Assembly (NCBI RefSeq): GCF_009709575.1 | Contig: NZ_WIXO01000001.1 | Coordinates: forward strand, 4,652,001-4,716,000 | Reading direction: 5' to 3' | Length of the DNA: 64,000 nucleotides | Source: Streptomyces taklimakanensis | GTDB taxonomy: Bacteria; Actinomycetota; Actinomycetes; Streptomycetales; Streptomycetaceae | Part shown: piece by piece, positions 44,051 through 53,485 of the stretch | Layout: every line of letters begins with the position of its first letter | How positions within the stretch are numbered: position 1 is the first letter of the stretch | Program-made: the position numbers and the translations under genes | Notes under the pieces: generated by a model | Database searches by the model: none | What the model was told of the DNA's origin: nothing | The model's input: only the letters and a program-made list of their open reading frames with translations

Positions 44051-44315
44051 CGTTTCCCCCAGGTCTCAACTCGGGAAAGACTGGCACCCGAACGCGCACC
44101 GATCTTGCCTCCGGGAAGGGGAGTGGACTATACCTGTCGGCGTCCGAGCGGTCATATGAGAAGACAGGGTCGTGGGCCCCGGGAGGACGGGCGTCGGGAA
44201 GGACCCGCGCAACCACGGACCCGGCGCACCTCCGTACAACTCAGCTTCAACTCATCAGCGGTGCCCGGCGGTTCCAGGACACCGCCGGAGTCCTGGAGAA
44301 GGCGAGGACCTGAGC
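44051..44315 (+). promoter_or_regulatory. Upstream region of the ngc operon
   Basis: No gene is seen here. The region contains the DasR-type element at 44122-44137 and A/T-richer bases at 44222-44262. GAGG, 7 nt before the ATG, serves as the ribosome site. Confidence 0.5.
44122..44137. promoter_or_regulatory. Candidate DasR-responsive element (dre)
   Basis: AGTGGACTATACCTGT matches 12 of 16 positions of the dre consensus AGTGGTCTAGACCACT. DasR is the GlcNAc-responsive GntR repressor of Streptomyces aminosugar uptake, which fits the downstream ngcEFG genes. The right half is the weaker one. Confidence 0.45.
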
Positions 44316-45734
44316 ATGGGATCCACCGACGTCAACCGTCGTGATCTGATCAAGAGGGCCGCCGCGGCGGGTCTGGTGGCAGCTCCCGCCATGGGCGTGC
44401 TCTCCGCCTGCGCCAGCGGCGGTGGAGCGGGCCAGGAGAAGGTGGAGAAGGCCGAGAAGACGGACCGGAACCCGCTCGGAGTCAACAAGAGCGCGCCGCT
44501 GGAAGTCGTGATCTTCAACGGCGGCTACGGCGAGCAGTACGCCCTGGACGCCGAGAAGGTCTACGAGCGCGACTACGGCCGGGTCAAGCACTCCGCGACC
44601 CAGAAGATCCGCACCAAGATGCAGCCGCGGATGGTCAAGGGCAACCCCCCGGACGTCATCAACAACTCCGGCGGCGAGAACATGGACATCGCCTCGCTGA
44701 TAGAGGACGATCAGGTCGCCGACCTCGGACCGCTGCTGGACGCTCCGTCCCTCGACGACCCCACCCGGAAGGTCCGGGACACCCTCATGCCGGGCACGAT
44801 CGAGAAGGGCCGGTTCGGCGGCGAGGAGATGTACCAGCTGAACTACTCCTACACCGTCTACGGCACCTGGTACTCCAAGACGGCGCTGGAGAGGCTGGAC
44901 GTCGAGTACCCGAAGACCTGGGACGAGATGCTCGCGGTCTGCGCCAAGGCCAAGAAGCAGGGCCTCGCGGGGTGGACCTACGCCGGCAAGTACCCGTACT
45001 ACCTGACCTTCGCGATGTACCCGTTCATCGCCAAGATCGGCGGACGCGAGGTCATCAGGGCGATCGACAACCTGGAACCGGACGCCTGGCGACACGAGTC
45101 GGTCAAGAAGGCCTTCGAGGCCTACCACGAGCTCCAGGCCAAGGGCTACGTCCTCAAGGGGACTCCGGGGATCGACCACATCCAGTCGCAGACCCAGTGG
45201 AACAAGGGCAGGGCGCTGTTCATCCCCAACGGCTCCTGGGTGGAGAACGAGGCCAAGGAGACCACGCCCGCGGACTTCGAGATGGCCGTGGCGCCGCCGA
45301 CCGGCCTGGACTCCTCGGACGCCATGCCCTTCGGCACGATATGGGCCGAGGCCAGCGAGCCCTTCATGGTCCCGGCCAAGGCGAGGAACGTGCCGGGCGG
45401 CATGGAGTTCCTGCGGATCATGCTCGGCAAGGAGTCCGCGCAGAACTTCACCCGGTTGGTCTCCGCCCTGTCCTGCGTCAAGGGGGCGACCGAGGGTCTC
45501 GAACTCCGGCCCGGGCTCGCCTCGGCCATGAAGGTCCTGGAGGAGGCGGGCGACAACGTGGTCACCCCACGGATCCACGACTGGTACCTCCAGCTCCACA
45601 AGGAGAGGATCGGCGGCGCCATGGCGGCGATGATGGCCGGTGACATCACCCCGAACGAGGCCGTCGAACGGTGCCAGCGGGCGACGGACGAGACGCGCGA
45701 GGACGACTCCATCAGGAAGTACAAGCACACCTGA
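44316..45734 (+). CDS. ngcE: Sugar ABC transporter solute-binding lipoprotein, NgcE-type
   Basis: The 472-aa lipoprotein has a twin-arginine signal (NRRDLIKR) and a lipobox LSAC (lipidated Cys near residue 32), so it is exported by Tat and anchored outside the membrane. The rest is a family 1 extracellular solute-binding protein. By gene order it matches NgcE, which binds N-acetylglucosamine and chitobiose in Streptomyces; the sugar specificity is inferred from context. The start ATG follows GAGG. It heads the operon with two permeases. No ATPase gene accompanies them, as expected if the shared MsiK ATPase energises uptake. Confidence 0.88.
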   Translation: MGSTDVNRRDLIKRAAAAGLVAAPAMGVLSACASGGGAGQEKVEKAEKTDRNPLGVNKSAPLEVVIFNGGYGEQYALDAEKVYERDYGRVKHSATQKIRTKMQPRMVKGNPPDVINNSGGENMDIASLIEDDQVADLGPLLDAPSLDDPTRKVRDTLMPGTIEKGRFGGEEMYQLNYSYTVYGTWYSKTALERLDVEYPKTWDEMLAVCAKAKKQGLAGWTYAGKYPYYLTFAMYPFIAKIGGREVIRAIDNLEPDAWRHESVKKAFEAYHELQAKGYVLKGTPGIDHIQSQTQWNKGRALFIPNGSWVENEAKETTPADFEMAVAPPTGLDSSDAMPFGTIWAEASEPFMVPAKARNVPGGMEFLRIMLGKESAQNFTRLVSALSCVKGATEGLELRPGLASAMKVLEEAGDNVVTPRIHDWYLQLHKERIGGAMAAMMAGDITPNEAVERCQRATDETREDDSIRKYKHT

Positions 45735-45787
45735 TCCGTCGCGCGCGGCGTCCGGACGGGTCAACAGCGGATACGGAGCGGGGCGGC

Positions 45788-46861
45788 ATGGCGAACGACG
45801 TCCGGGCGGCGGACAGGGACACCGCGGTACCGACACCCCGGGGGCGAGCGGAGACGCCCCCCGGCAGGGGCCTGCTGCTCGCGGCGGCGCTCGTGCTGCC
45901 GCCCCGCCTCACCCCGGCGGGGGTGAAGAACGACCGGCGCTACCGGAGCATCGACAAGTACCGCTTCGTCTGCTGGTTCCTGTCGGTGCCGCTGCTGGTC
46001 TACGGGATCTTCGTGATCTCGCCGTTCCTCCAGGCCTTCTACTACTCGCTGACCGACTGGTCCGGCTACAGCAGTCGGTTCGGCTTCGTCGGCCTGGACA
46101 ACTACTCCCGGATGCTGGACGACTCCGACTTCTGGGCGTCGATCCGGCACAGCGTCCTGCTGCTGGTCGTGGCACCCGTGGTGACCCTGGGGCTCGGGCT
46201 GTTCTTCGCCTTCATGCTGCAGGCCGGCGGACGGCGCCGGAGGGGCGAGGCCTTCTCGGGCGTGCGGGGGGCGAAGTTCTACAAGATCGTCTACTTCTTC
46301 CCGCAGGTCCTCTCCGTGGCGATCGTCGGGGTCGTCTGGGGTGCGATGTTCGACCCCATCACCGGCCCGATCAACGAGGTCCTGCGGTCGGTCGGTCTGG
46401 GGTCGCTGGCGCGGAACTGGCTGGCGAACCCCGACATCGCCCTGCTGTGCGTCCTGTTCGTGCTCTGCTGGATGTTCGTCGGCTTCTACGTGGTCCTGTT
46501 CTCCGCGGCCATGGGATCCGTGCCCGGGGAGATCCACGAGGCGGCCCTGCTGGACGGGGCCGGACGCTCCACGACCTTCTTCCGGGTGACCCTTCCGCTG
46601 GTCTGGGACACCGTGCACACCGGATGGATCTACATGGGCATCCAGGCCCTGGACGCCTTCGCCATCGTGCACATCATGACGATCAATCAGGGCGGGCCCG
46701 GGAACTCCACCCTGGTCACGCCGGTCTACCTGTACAAGAAGGCGTTCGACGTCGGCCAGGCCGGCTACGCCACGGCCGTCGGCGTCGTGCTCCTGGTCGT
46801 CACCATGGTCTTCGCCGCGGTCATGATGCTGTTCGGCCGGCGCGAACGAATCGAGTACTGA
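45788..46861 (+). CDS. ngcF: Sugar ABC transporter permease, NgcF-type
   Basis: This permease of about 357 aa has six predicted membrane segments, beginning FVCWFLSVPLLVYGIFVI. The cytoplasmic EAA loop reads EIHEAALLDGAGRSTTFFRVTLP, the contact site for the ATPase. It is the MalF-like partner of the heterodimer. ATG 45788 is preferred over an upstream in-frame start that would overlap the lipoprotein gene. The gene ends 21 nt before ngcG. Confidence 0.88.
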   Translation: MANDVRAADRDTAVPTPRGRAETPPGRGLLLAAALVLPPRLTPAGVKNDRRYRSIDKYRFVCWFLSVPLLVYGIFVISPFLQAFYYSLTDWSGYSSRFGFVGLDNYSRMLDDSDFWASIRHSVLLLVVAPVVTLGLGLFFAFMLQAGGRRRRGEAFSGVRGAKFYKIVYFFPQVLSVAIVGVVWGAMFDPITGPINEVLRSVGLGSLARNWLANPDIALLCVLFVLCWMFVGFYVVLFSAAMGSVPGEIHEAALLDGAGRSTTFFRVTLPLVWDTVHTGWIYMGIQALDAFAIVHIMTINQGGPGNSTLVTPVYLYKKAFDVGQAGYATAVGVVLLVVTMVFAAVMMLFGRRERIEY

Positions 46862-46882
46862 CATGAACGGGGAGGCCGAGCA

Positions 46883-47806
46883 GTGAGCGCAACCAAACCC
46901 GCGCCCGTGGAGGAGGCCGCCACGGCTCCCGGCCGGCCGGTGGGAGGAGCCGGGGAGGGGCCGAGGAGGAAGCACGGCAAGGGAGGCACCCTCAACGTCT
47001 TCTCCGGCGCCTTCCTGGTGCTGTGGGTGGTCATGGCGGCGGGGCCGCTGGTCTGGGTGATGGTGAACTCGCTCCGGGAGTCCGGCGAGATCACCGGCAA
47101 CCCCTTCGGGTGGCCCTCGGCGCTGAGCCTGGAGAACTTCGCCAACGCCTGGTCCGAGGCGAACATCGGCACCTACACCCTGAACTCCCTGATCGTCCTG
47201 GCCGGTTCGCTGCCCGGCACCATGCTGCTGGGCTCCATGGCCGCCTATGTGATCGCCCGGTACACCTTCCCCGGGAACCGGGTCGTCTACCTGCTGTTCG
47301 CGGGCGGCATGATGTTCCCCATCATCCTGGCGGTCGTGCCGCTGTTCTTCGTGATGGACAACTTCTCGCTGCTGGACACCCGGCACGGGCTGATCATCGC
47401 CTACATCGCCTACTCGCTGCCGTTCACGACGTTCTTCATGACCTCGTTCTTCCGGACGCTGCCCGGCAGCGTCGCCGAGGCGGCCACCATCGACGGGGCC
47501 TCGCACAGCCGGATCTTCTTCCAGGTCATGTTGCCGATGGCCAAGCCGGGGCTGATCAGCATCGGCATCTTCAACTTCCTGGGGCAGTGGAACCAGTACT
47601 TCCTGCCCCTGGCGCTGAACTCCACCGACGAGGACAAGGCCCTGCTCACCCAGGGGCTGGCCGAACTGTCCGTGAACCAGGGGTACCAGGGCGACTGGGG
47701 CGCCCTCTTCGCCGGTCTGACCATCGCGATGCTCCCCATCCTGGTGGTCTACATGGTCTTCCAGCGCCAGGTGCAGGAGGGACTCACCGCGGGCGCCGTC
47801 AAGTGA
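46883..47806 (+). CDS. ngcG: Sugar ABC transporter permease, NgcG-type
   Basis: The 307-aa MalG-like permease has six membrane segments and the EAA loop SVAEAATIDGASHSRIFFQV. With NgcF it forms the membrane channel for the aminosugar transporter. The N-terminal 30 residues are a hydrophilic cytoplasmic tail. GTG 46883 follows GGGGAGG. A strong hairpin after the stop ends the operon. Confidence 0.88.
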   Translation: MSATKPAPVEEAATAPGRPVGGAGEGPRRKHGKGGTLNVFSGAFLVLWVVMAAGPLVWVMVNSLRESGEITGNPFGWPSALSLENFANAWSEANIGTYTLNSLIVLAGSLPGTMLLGSMAAYVIARYTFPGNRVVYLLFAGGMMFPIILAVVPLFFVMDNFSLLDTRHGLIIAYIAYSLPFTTFFMTSFFRTLPGSVAEAATIDGASHSRIFFQVMLPMAKPGLISIGIFNFLGQWNQYFLPLALNSTDEDKALLTQGLAELSVNQGYQGDWGALFAGLTIAMLPILVVYMVFQRQVQEGLTAGAVK

Positions 47807-47825
47807 CGTGACCCGCCCGCCCCGC

Positions 47826-47865
47826 GGTGCGCTCGTCCGCCGACCGGTCGACGGACGAGCGCACC
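47826..47865 (+). terminator. ngc operon terminator
   Basis: A perfect 14-bp stem (47826-47839 with 47852-47865) begins 20 nt after the ngcG stop. The 12-nt loop is itself partly self-complementary. Confidence 0.88.
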
Positions 47866-48345
47866 GGAACCGCCACCGCGACGTCGGTCGCGGTCCCCCA
47901 GGGGGTGCGTCCTCCGCCGGCGGAACCTCCCTGCCCGCCGCTGTCGACGGTCGCGCCGAACCTCACGCACCCGGCCCCTGGTGTACCGGGTGACCGCGGC
48001 GTAGCGGCCGTACCGACCCGCGTCCATCACGTGGGACTCGGAGCCGCCGCCACCGCTCCGGTGGTCGGGGCGGGCGCGGGTCTTCGCCGGAGCGCCGGCC
48101 ACGACACGGAAAAGGCGACGGGAAGGGGCTCCGCCGCACCGGAAGCGGTGCCGTGAAGCCACCCTGTGATCACTCTCCGTCCGGAACACGCGCCGAGCGT
48201 CCACCCCGCTCAAGGTCTTGACGGGAGATAACGGTTCAGGCTGTCCTTGGAGTTCACGTGTTGGAGACAAGCCGCGCCCGGGTGGGTGGGAGCGGTCGAA
48301 CGGGTGGGCCGTCGAGCCGCCCGTTGAGGCGGGAGTGGTTGAGTC
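47866..48345. other. Intergenic stretch before the ROK regulator
   Basis: No gene with proper codon bias is seen in these 480 bases. A TTGACG at 48218-48223 could be a -35 box for the ROK gene, but no matching -10 is clear. GGTTGAG-type purine-rich bases lie just before the GTG. Confidence 0.5.
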
Positions 48346-49566
48346 GTGGAGACTCCGGGGTCGCAGTCCTCTCTGCACCGGGCCAATCTGGAGCGGGTGG
48401 TACGAGCCGTGCGCATGGCGGGTTCGCTCACCCAGGCGGAGATCGCTCGCACCACCGGACTGTCGGCGGCGACGGTCTCCAACATCGTCCGGGAGCTGAA
48501 GGACAACGGCACCGTCGAGGTCACCCCGACCTCCGCCGGAGGCCGTCGGGCCCGCAGCGTCTCGCTCTCCGGCGACGCCGGGATCGTCGTCGGCGTCGAC
48601 TTCGGCCACTCGCACCTCCGGGTGGCCATCGGCAACCTGGCCCACCAGGTGCTCGCCGAGGAGTCCGAGCCGATCGACGTGGACGCCTCCGCCCCCCAGG
48701 GCTTCGACCGGGCCGAGCAACTCGTCGAGCGACTGATCACCGCCACCGGCTTCGGCCGCGAGAAGGTCATCGGCATGGGCCTGGGCGTGCCCGGCCCCAT
48801 CGACGTGGAGACCGGCGCGCTGGGCTCCACCGCCATCCTGCCGGGCTGGGCGGGGGCCAACCCGCGCGAGGAGATGGCCGCCCGGCTGGGCGTGGAGGTG
48901 CACGTCGACAACGACGCCAACCTCGGCGCGCTCGGCGAACTGGTGTGGGGCAGCGGGCGCGGCGCGCGCGACCTGGCCTACATCAAGGTCGCCAGCGGTG
49001 TCGGCGCGGGACTGGTGATCGACGGGCGGATCTACCGGGGGCCGGGCGGCACGGCCGGGGAGATCGGCCACATCACCCTGGACGAGTCCGGGCCGGTGTG
49101 CCGCTGCGGGAACCGCGGCTGCCTGGAGACGTTCGCCGCGGCCCGCTACGTTCTGCCGCTGCTGCACTCCAGCCACGGCCCCGACCTGACCATGACCGAG
49201 GTGGTCAGGCTCGCCCGGGCCGGCGACCTGGGCTGCCGGCGGGTGGTGACCGACGTCGGGCGGCACGTGGGCAGTGGCGTCGCCAACCTGTGCAACCTGC
49301 TCAACCCCAGCCGGATCGTGCTCGGGGGCGACCTGGCGGAGGCCGGGGAGCTGGCGCTCGACCCGATCCGCGACTCCGTCTCGCGCTACGCCATTCCCAG
49401 CGCGGCCCGACGGCTGACGGTGGTGCCCGGTGCGCTCGGCGGGCGGGCGGAGGTGCTGGGCGCCCTGGCGTTGGTGTTGAGCGAGATGGGCGACTCCACG
49501 CTGTTGGACGGTTCGCCGGTCGCCACCGGGTCGGTGCCCGCGGCCGTGACGTCGGTCGGGGTCTGA
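48346..49566 (+). CDS. ROK-family transcriptional regulator (Rok7B7-type)
   Basis: The 406-aa protein has an N-terminal winged HTH (about 18-70; LTQAEIARTTGLSAATVSNIVREL) and a sugar-kinase-like ROK domain with the phosphate loop GVDFGHSHLRVAIG, the catalytic-site segment DNDANLGALGE and the zinc motif CRCGNRGCLE. ROK repressors sense sugars through this domain. By position, between ngcEFG and xylFGH, it corresponds to Rok7B7 of S. coelicolor, which from memory links xylose uptake with carbon control and antibiotic production. It starts at GTG 48346 and is followed 371 nt later by the xylF gene. Confidence 0.9.
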   Translation: METPGSQSSLHRANLERVVRAVRMAGSLTQAEIARTTGLSAATVSNIVRELKDNGTVEVTPTSAGGRRARSVSLSGDAGIVVGVDFGHSHLRVAIGNLAHQVLAEESEPIDVDASAPQGFDRAEQLVERLITATGFGREKVIGMGLGVPGPIDVETGALGSTAILPGWAGANPREEMAARLGVEVHVDNDANLGALGELVWGSGRGARDLAYIKVASGVGAGLVIDGRIYRGPGGTAGEIGHITLDESGPVCRCGNRGCLETFAAARYVLPLLHSSHGPDLTMTEVVRLARAGDLGCRRVVTDVGRHVGSGVANLCNLLNPSRIVLGGDLAEAGELALDPIRDSVSRYAIPSAARRLTVVPGALGGRAEVLGALALVLSEMGDSTLLDGSPVATGSVPAAVTSVGV

Positions 49567-49937
49567 GCGCCGCCGGGGCCCGGCCCGGTGGGAGCGGACC
49601 GGGCCCCGGCGAGAGTTGGTTCACGAGGGGACGACGGATGGACGACGGGCAGGTGATGTGCGAGCCGTGAACGGCCGGCCGGGGGCCGGAGGAACAGCGG
49701 GACGCCCGCCGGTGGTCGGAGAGCGCTCCCACATCCGTTTCGTGCCTTTCCGGTACCGATGCGCGGCCGTCATGTGATCGTCATGCGGCCGTCATCAGCC
49801 ACGCTGCGTTCATCTTGTTCACGCATGGCATCGTTGCTGTCTCGTTAAGAATTTACTTCTTGACGGCAGGTGGTGACTCCGAGTTGACTTCCAGCCACCT
49901 CGGCCGCAGTGACGCGGCCTCGTCAGGGAGGTTCTGG
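49567..49937 (+). promoter_or_regulatory. xylFGH promoter region
   Basis: No gene is seen. The 3' part (49800-49870) is A/T-richer and includes the palindrome at 49844-49864. The ribosome site GGGAGG lies 7 nt before the xylF ATG. Confidence 0.55.
49844..49864. promoter_or_regulatory. Operator-like palindrome upstream of xylF
   Basis: GTTAAGAA, 5 nt, TTCTTGAC form an inverted repeat with 7 of 8 pairs, 74-94 nt upstream of the xylF start. Its position and A/T content suit the ROK regulator encoded just upstream. Confidence 0.45.
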
Positions 49938-51047
49938 ATGAACACGCATCTGCGTCGTGCCGCCGTGGCCGTGGCCGCGACCGCCATGGCCGTCTCGCTC
50001 GCCGCCTGCGGCAGCGCCAAGGAGGCCGGAGGCGACGACGGCTCCGGCGGCGGCGAGAAGAAGAAGGACGGACCGCTGACCATCGGCCTGCTGCTGCCGG
50101 AAGACCAGACGGCCCGTTACGAGAACTTCGACAGACCGCTCATAGAGAAGCGGGTCAAGGAGCTCTGCTCCGACTGCGAGGTCAGCTACGTCAACGCCAA
50201 GGAAGACGCCTCGACCCAGCAGCAGCAGATGAACTCGATGATCACCAAGAAGGTGGACGTGATCATCCTGGACGCGGTGGACGCCAAGTCCATCGCCGGG
50301 TCGGTCACCAAGGCCGACGAGGCCGGCATTCCCGTCGTCGCCTACGACCGCCTCGCCGAGGGCCCGATCTCCGCCTACACCTCCTTCGACAACGAGGAGG
50401 TCGGCAGGGTCCAGGCCAACGCCCTCCTGGAGGAGCTGGGCGACAAGGCCGACAGCGGCCAGATCGTCATGATGAACGGGTCGCCGACCGACCCCAACGC
50501 CGCCATGTTCAAGAAGGGCGCCAAGTCCGTCCTCGACGGCAAGGTCAAGGTGGGCAAGTCCTACGACACCACCGGCTGGAAGCCCGACGAGGCCAACAAG
50601 AACATGAACGGCGCCCTCGCCTCCCTGGGCAAGGAGAACATCGTCGGCGTCTACTCCGCCAACGACGGCATGGCGGGCGGCATCATCACCGCCCTCAAGG
50701 GCGCCGGCGTCGACCCGCTGCCCCCGGTCACCGGTCAGGACGCCGAGCTGGCGGGCGTCCAGCGCATCGTCGCCGGCGAGCAGTTCATGACGGTCTACAA
50801 GCCGTTCCAGCCCGAGGCGTACACCGCCGCCGAGATGGCCGTGGCCCTGGGCCGCGGCGAGGACCCGAAGGCGGAGACCACCGTCGACAGCGCCACCACC
50901 AAGGGCGTGCCCGCCACCCTGATCAAGCCGATCTCGGTGACGATCGACAACCTCGAGGACACCGTGATCAAGGACGGCCTCTACGAGGTGGAGGAGATCT
51001 GCACGCCGAAGTACAAGGCGGCGTGCGAGAAGGCCGGTCTGCTGTAA
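49938..51047 (+). CDS. xylF: Xylose ABC transporter substrate-binding lipoprotein
   Basis: The 369-aa protein has a Sec-type lipoprotein signal with lipobox LAAC (Cys near residue 25) followed by an acidic Gly-rich linker. The mature part is a LacI-like periplasmic-binding fold (ITIGLLLPEDQ-type opening; DVIILDAVDAKS; YDRLAEGPISAYTSFDNEEVG), as in the D-xylose binding protein. It captures pentose outside the membrane for XylG/XylH. ATG 49938 follows GGGAGG. Gene order matches SCO6009-6011 from memory. Confidence 0.88.
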   Translation: MNTHLRRAAVAVAATAMAVSLAACGSAKEAGGDDGSGGGEKKKDGPLTIGLLLPEDQTARYENFDRPLIEKRVKELCSDCEVSYVNAKEDASTQQQQMNSMITKKVDVIILDAVDAKSIAGSVTKADEAGIPVVAYDRLAEGPISAYTSFDNEEVGRVQANALLEELGDKADSGQIVMMNGSPTDPNAAMFKKGAKSVLDGKVKVGKSYDTTGWKPDEANKNMNGALASLGKENIVGVYSANDGMAGGIITALKGAGVDPLPPVTGQDAELAGVQRIVAGEQFMTVYKPFQPEAYTAAEMAVALGRGEDPKAETTVDSATTKGVPATLIKPISVTIDNLEDTVIKDGLYEVEEICTPKYKAACEKAGLL

Positions 51048-51162
51048 CCGAGCCGCACCCGGCCCCTCGACCCCTCCGGTGCCCGCGCCCCCCGGCCCCC
51101 CGCCCCGGGCGCGGGCACCGGACGATCCCCACCACCCCGTACCGTCCTAGGAGTTGGTTCAC

Positions 51163-51942
51163 GTGTCCGCTACGCCTGTACTGGCGTTGCGCGGAATCTC
51201 CAAGCGATTCGGAGCCGTCCAGGCGCTCACCGATGTCGATCTGGAGGTCCACGCCGGTGAGGTCGTCGCCCTGGTGGGCGACAACGGCGCCGGAAAGTCC
51301 ACCCTCGTGAAGACGATCGCCGGCGTCGGCCCCGCCGACGAGGGCGTCTTCGAGTGGGAGGGCAGGCCCGTCGAGGTCAACCGCCCCCACGACGCCCAGG
51401 ACCTGGGCATCGCCACCGTCTACCAGGACCTCGCCCTGTGCGACAACCTGGACGTCGTCGGCAACCTGTTCCTCGGCCGCGAGATCATCCGTGCCGGAGT
51501 CCTCGACGAGATCGAGATGGAGCGCCGCGCCCGGGAACTGCTCGACACTCTGTCGATCCGCATCCCCAGCGTCCGCATCCCCGTCGCCTCGCTCTCCGGC
51601 GGCCAGCGGCAGACCGTCGCCATCGCCCGCTCGATGCTGGGCGAGCCCAAGCTCGTCATCCTCGACGAGCCCACCGCCGCCCTCGGCGTCGAGCAGACCG
51701 CCCAGGTGCTCGACCTGGTGGAGCGACTGCGCGAGCGCGGCCACGCCGTCATCCTCATCAGCCACAACATGGCGGACGTCAAGGCGGTCGCCGACAAGGT
51801 GGCGGTGCTCCGACTCGGCCGCAACAACGGCGTCTTCGACGTCGCGACCACATCGCAGGAAGAGATCATCTCCGCCATCACCGGCGCCACGGACAACGCC
51901 GTGACCCGCCGCAAGGCGCGTACCGCGGGGAGCCGACCGTGA
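51163..51942 (+). CDS. xylG: Xylose ABC transporter ATP-binding protein
   Basis: The 259-aa ATPase has Walker A GDNGAGKST, signature LSGGQRQ, Walker B LVILDEPTAAL and the switch His in LISHN. It carries a single ABC domain, half the size of the two-domain XylG of enteric bacteria, so it must act as a dimer. GTG 51163 follows AGGAG with 9-nt spacing. Its stop overlaps the xylH start by 4 nt (GTGA). Confidence 0.9.
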   Translation: MSATPVLALRGISKRFGAVQALTDVDLEVHAGEVVALVGDNGAGKSTLVKTIAGVGPADEGVFEWEGRPVEVNRPHDAQDLGIATVYQDLALCDNLDVVGNLFLGREIIRAGVLDEIEMERRARELLDTLSIRIPSVRIPVASLSGGQRQTVAIARSMLGEPKLVILDEPTAALGVEQTAQVLDLVERLRERGHAVILISHNMADVKAVADKVAVLRLGRNNGVFDVATTSQEEIISAITGATDNAVTRRKARTAGSRP

Positions 51943-53252
51943 GTGAGACCAACCTTTCCAAGACCCCGACCAGCGCGACCGCCGGGACCGGGGCGGCGGA
52001 CGGCGACGGGAACGGCGCCGCCAGGAACGCCGCGCCCACCGTCGACCCCAGGCTGCTGGTGCGCGAGGAGGGCCTCGCGGGCTACTGGAGCGACTTCAAG
52101 CGGAAGATGCGCACCGGCGAGCTGGGCTCGGTCCCGGTCGTCGTCGGCCTCATCATCATCTGGGGCATCTTCCAACTGCAGGACTCGGCCTTCCTCTCCG
52201 CCGAGAACCTCTCCAACCTGTCGGTCTACATCGTCGGCACCGGCCTGATCTCCGTCGGCATCGTCTTCGTGCTGCTGCTGGGCGAGATCGACCTGTCGGT
52301 CGGCTCGGTCAGCGGTCTGGCCTCCGCCGTCTTCGCCGTGCTCGCCGTCAACAACGGCGTGAACGAGTGGTTGGCGGTCCCCCTGGCCCTGCTCACCGGC
52401 GCGGCGGTCGGCGCCTTCCACGGCTTCTTCTTCGCCAGGATCGGCGTCCCGGCCTTCGTGGTCACCCTCGCGGGCCTGCTCGCCTGGAACGGTCTGATGC
52501 TGAAGGTGCTGGGCACCGACGGCACCATCAACCTGGACCGCGACGGCCTGGTCGGCACCCTCTCCAACCACTACTTCACCGACATCTCCGTCGCCTACGG
52601 CACCGCCGCGGTCGCGGTCGGCGTCTTCTTCGCCACCCAGTTCCTCGGCGCCCGGCGCCGTACGGCGGCCGGTGTCCCCGCCCGCCCGGTGAGCGAGATC
52701 GTGGTGCGCACCGCGGTCCTGGCCGTCCTGGCCTTCGGCGCCGCCCACATGCTCAACCAGTACCGGGGCATGCCGCTGGCGCTGCTGATCTTCCTGGTCG
52801 TGCTGGTGTCGCTGGACTTCGTACTCCGGCGCACCTCCTACGGCCGCAAGGTCTTCGCGCTGGGCGGCAACACCGAGGCGGCCCGCCGCGCCGGCATCAA
52901 CGTCGAACTCGTCCGCGTCTCGGTCTTCTCGATCGCGGGCACCATGGCGGCCTTCGGCGGACTGATGATCGCCTCCCGCATCCTGGCGGCCAACCAGGGC
53001 GCGGGCACCGGCAACCTGCTGATGGAGGCCATCGCCGCGGCGGTCATCGGCGGCACCAGCCTCTTCGGCGGGCGCGGCTCGGTGTGGTCGGCCCTGCTGG
53101 GCATGTTGGTGATCGGCTCGATCGCCAACGGCATGGCCCTGCTGGGCATCGCCGCCGCCGTCCAGTACATGATCACCGGAGCCGTGCTGCTGGCCGCGGT
53201 CGTCATCGACTCGGTCTCCCGCCGCACCCAGCGCTCCGCGGGCCGCACCTGA
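51939..53252 (+). CDS. xylH: Xylose ABC transporter permease
   Basis: The 437-aa permease of the RbsC/XylH family has about ten hydrophobic segments after a 65-residue cytoplasmic tail. The family marker GEIDLSVGSVSGL follows the second segment, and GGNTEAARRAGI forms the cytoplasmic coupling loop. Its GTG start overlaps the xylG stop, giving translational coupling. A hairpin 55 nt after the stop ends the operon. Confidence 0.9.
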   Translation: MSETNLSKTPTSATAGTGAADGDGNGAARNAAPTVDPRLLVREEGLAGYWSDFKRKMRTGELGSVPVVVGLIIIWGIFQLQDSAFLSAENLSNLSVYIVGTGLISVGIVFVLLLGEIDLSVGSVSGLASAVFAVLAVNNGVNEWLAVPLALLTGAAVGAFHGFFFARIGVPAFVVTLAGLLAWNGLMLKVLGTDGTINLDRDGLVGTLSNHYFTDISVAYGTAAVAVGVFFATQFLGARRRTAAGVPARPVSEIVVRTAVLAVLAFGAAHMLNQYRGMPLALLIFLVVLVSLDFVLRRTSYGRKVFALGGNTEAARRAGINVELVRVSVFSIAGTMAAFGGLMIASRILAANQGAGTGNLLMEAIAAAVIGGTSLFGGRGSVWSALLGMLVIGSIANGMALLGIAAAVQYMITGAVLLAAVVIDSVSRRTQRSAGRT

Positions 53253-53306
53253 CGCCGCGGCCGCCAGGCCGGTCCGTCCGGCCGCCGTCCACGGCCACGA
53301 CCCGCC

Positions 53307-53345
53307 CGGTGCCGGGCCCCGCGTTCGCGACGGGGTCCGGCACCG
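53307..53345 (+). terminator. xyl operon terminator
   Basis: A 15-bp stem with one G-U pair (53307-53321 with 53331-53345) and a 9-nt loop. Confidence 0.8.
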
Positions 53346-53485
53346 CCGTGTGGTGCGGGTTCGTCGTCCGGCCGGTACCGTCGGACCGGCGGGAAGGAGG
53401 CGCCCCCCGCACGGTCGGGTGGCGGGAACATTAGACTCGTCGGATCGGCACCAGCCCGTACGGCTCGACCAGCAAGGAGGCACGG

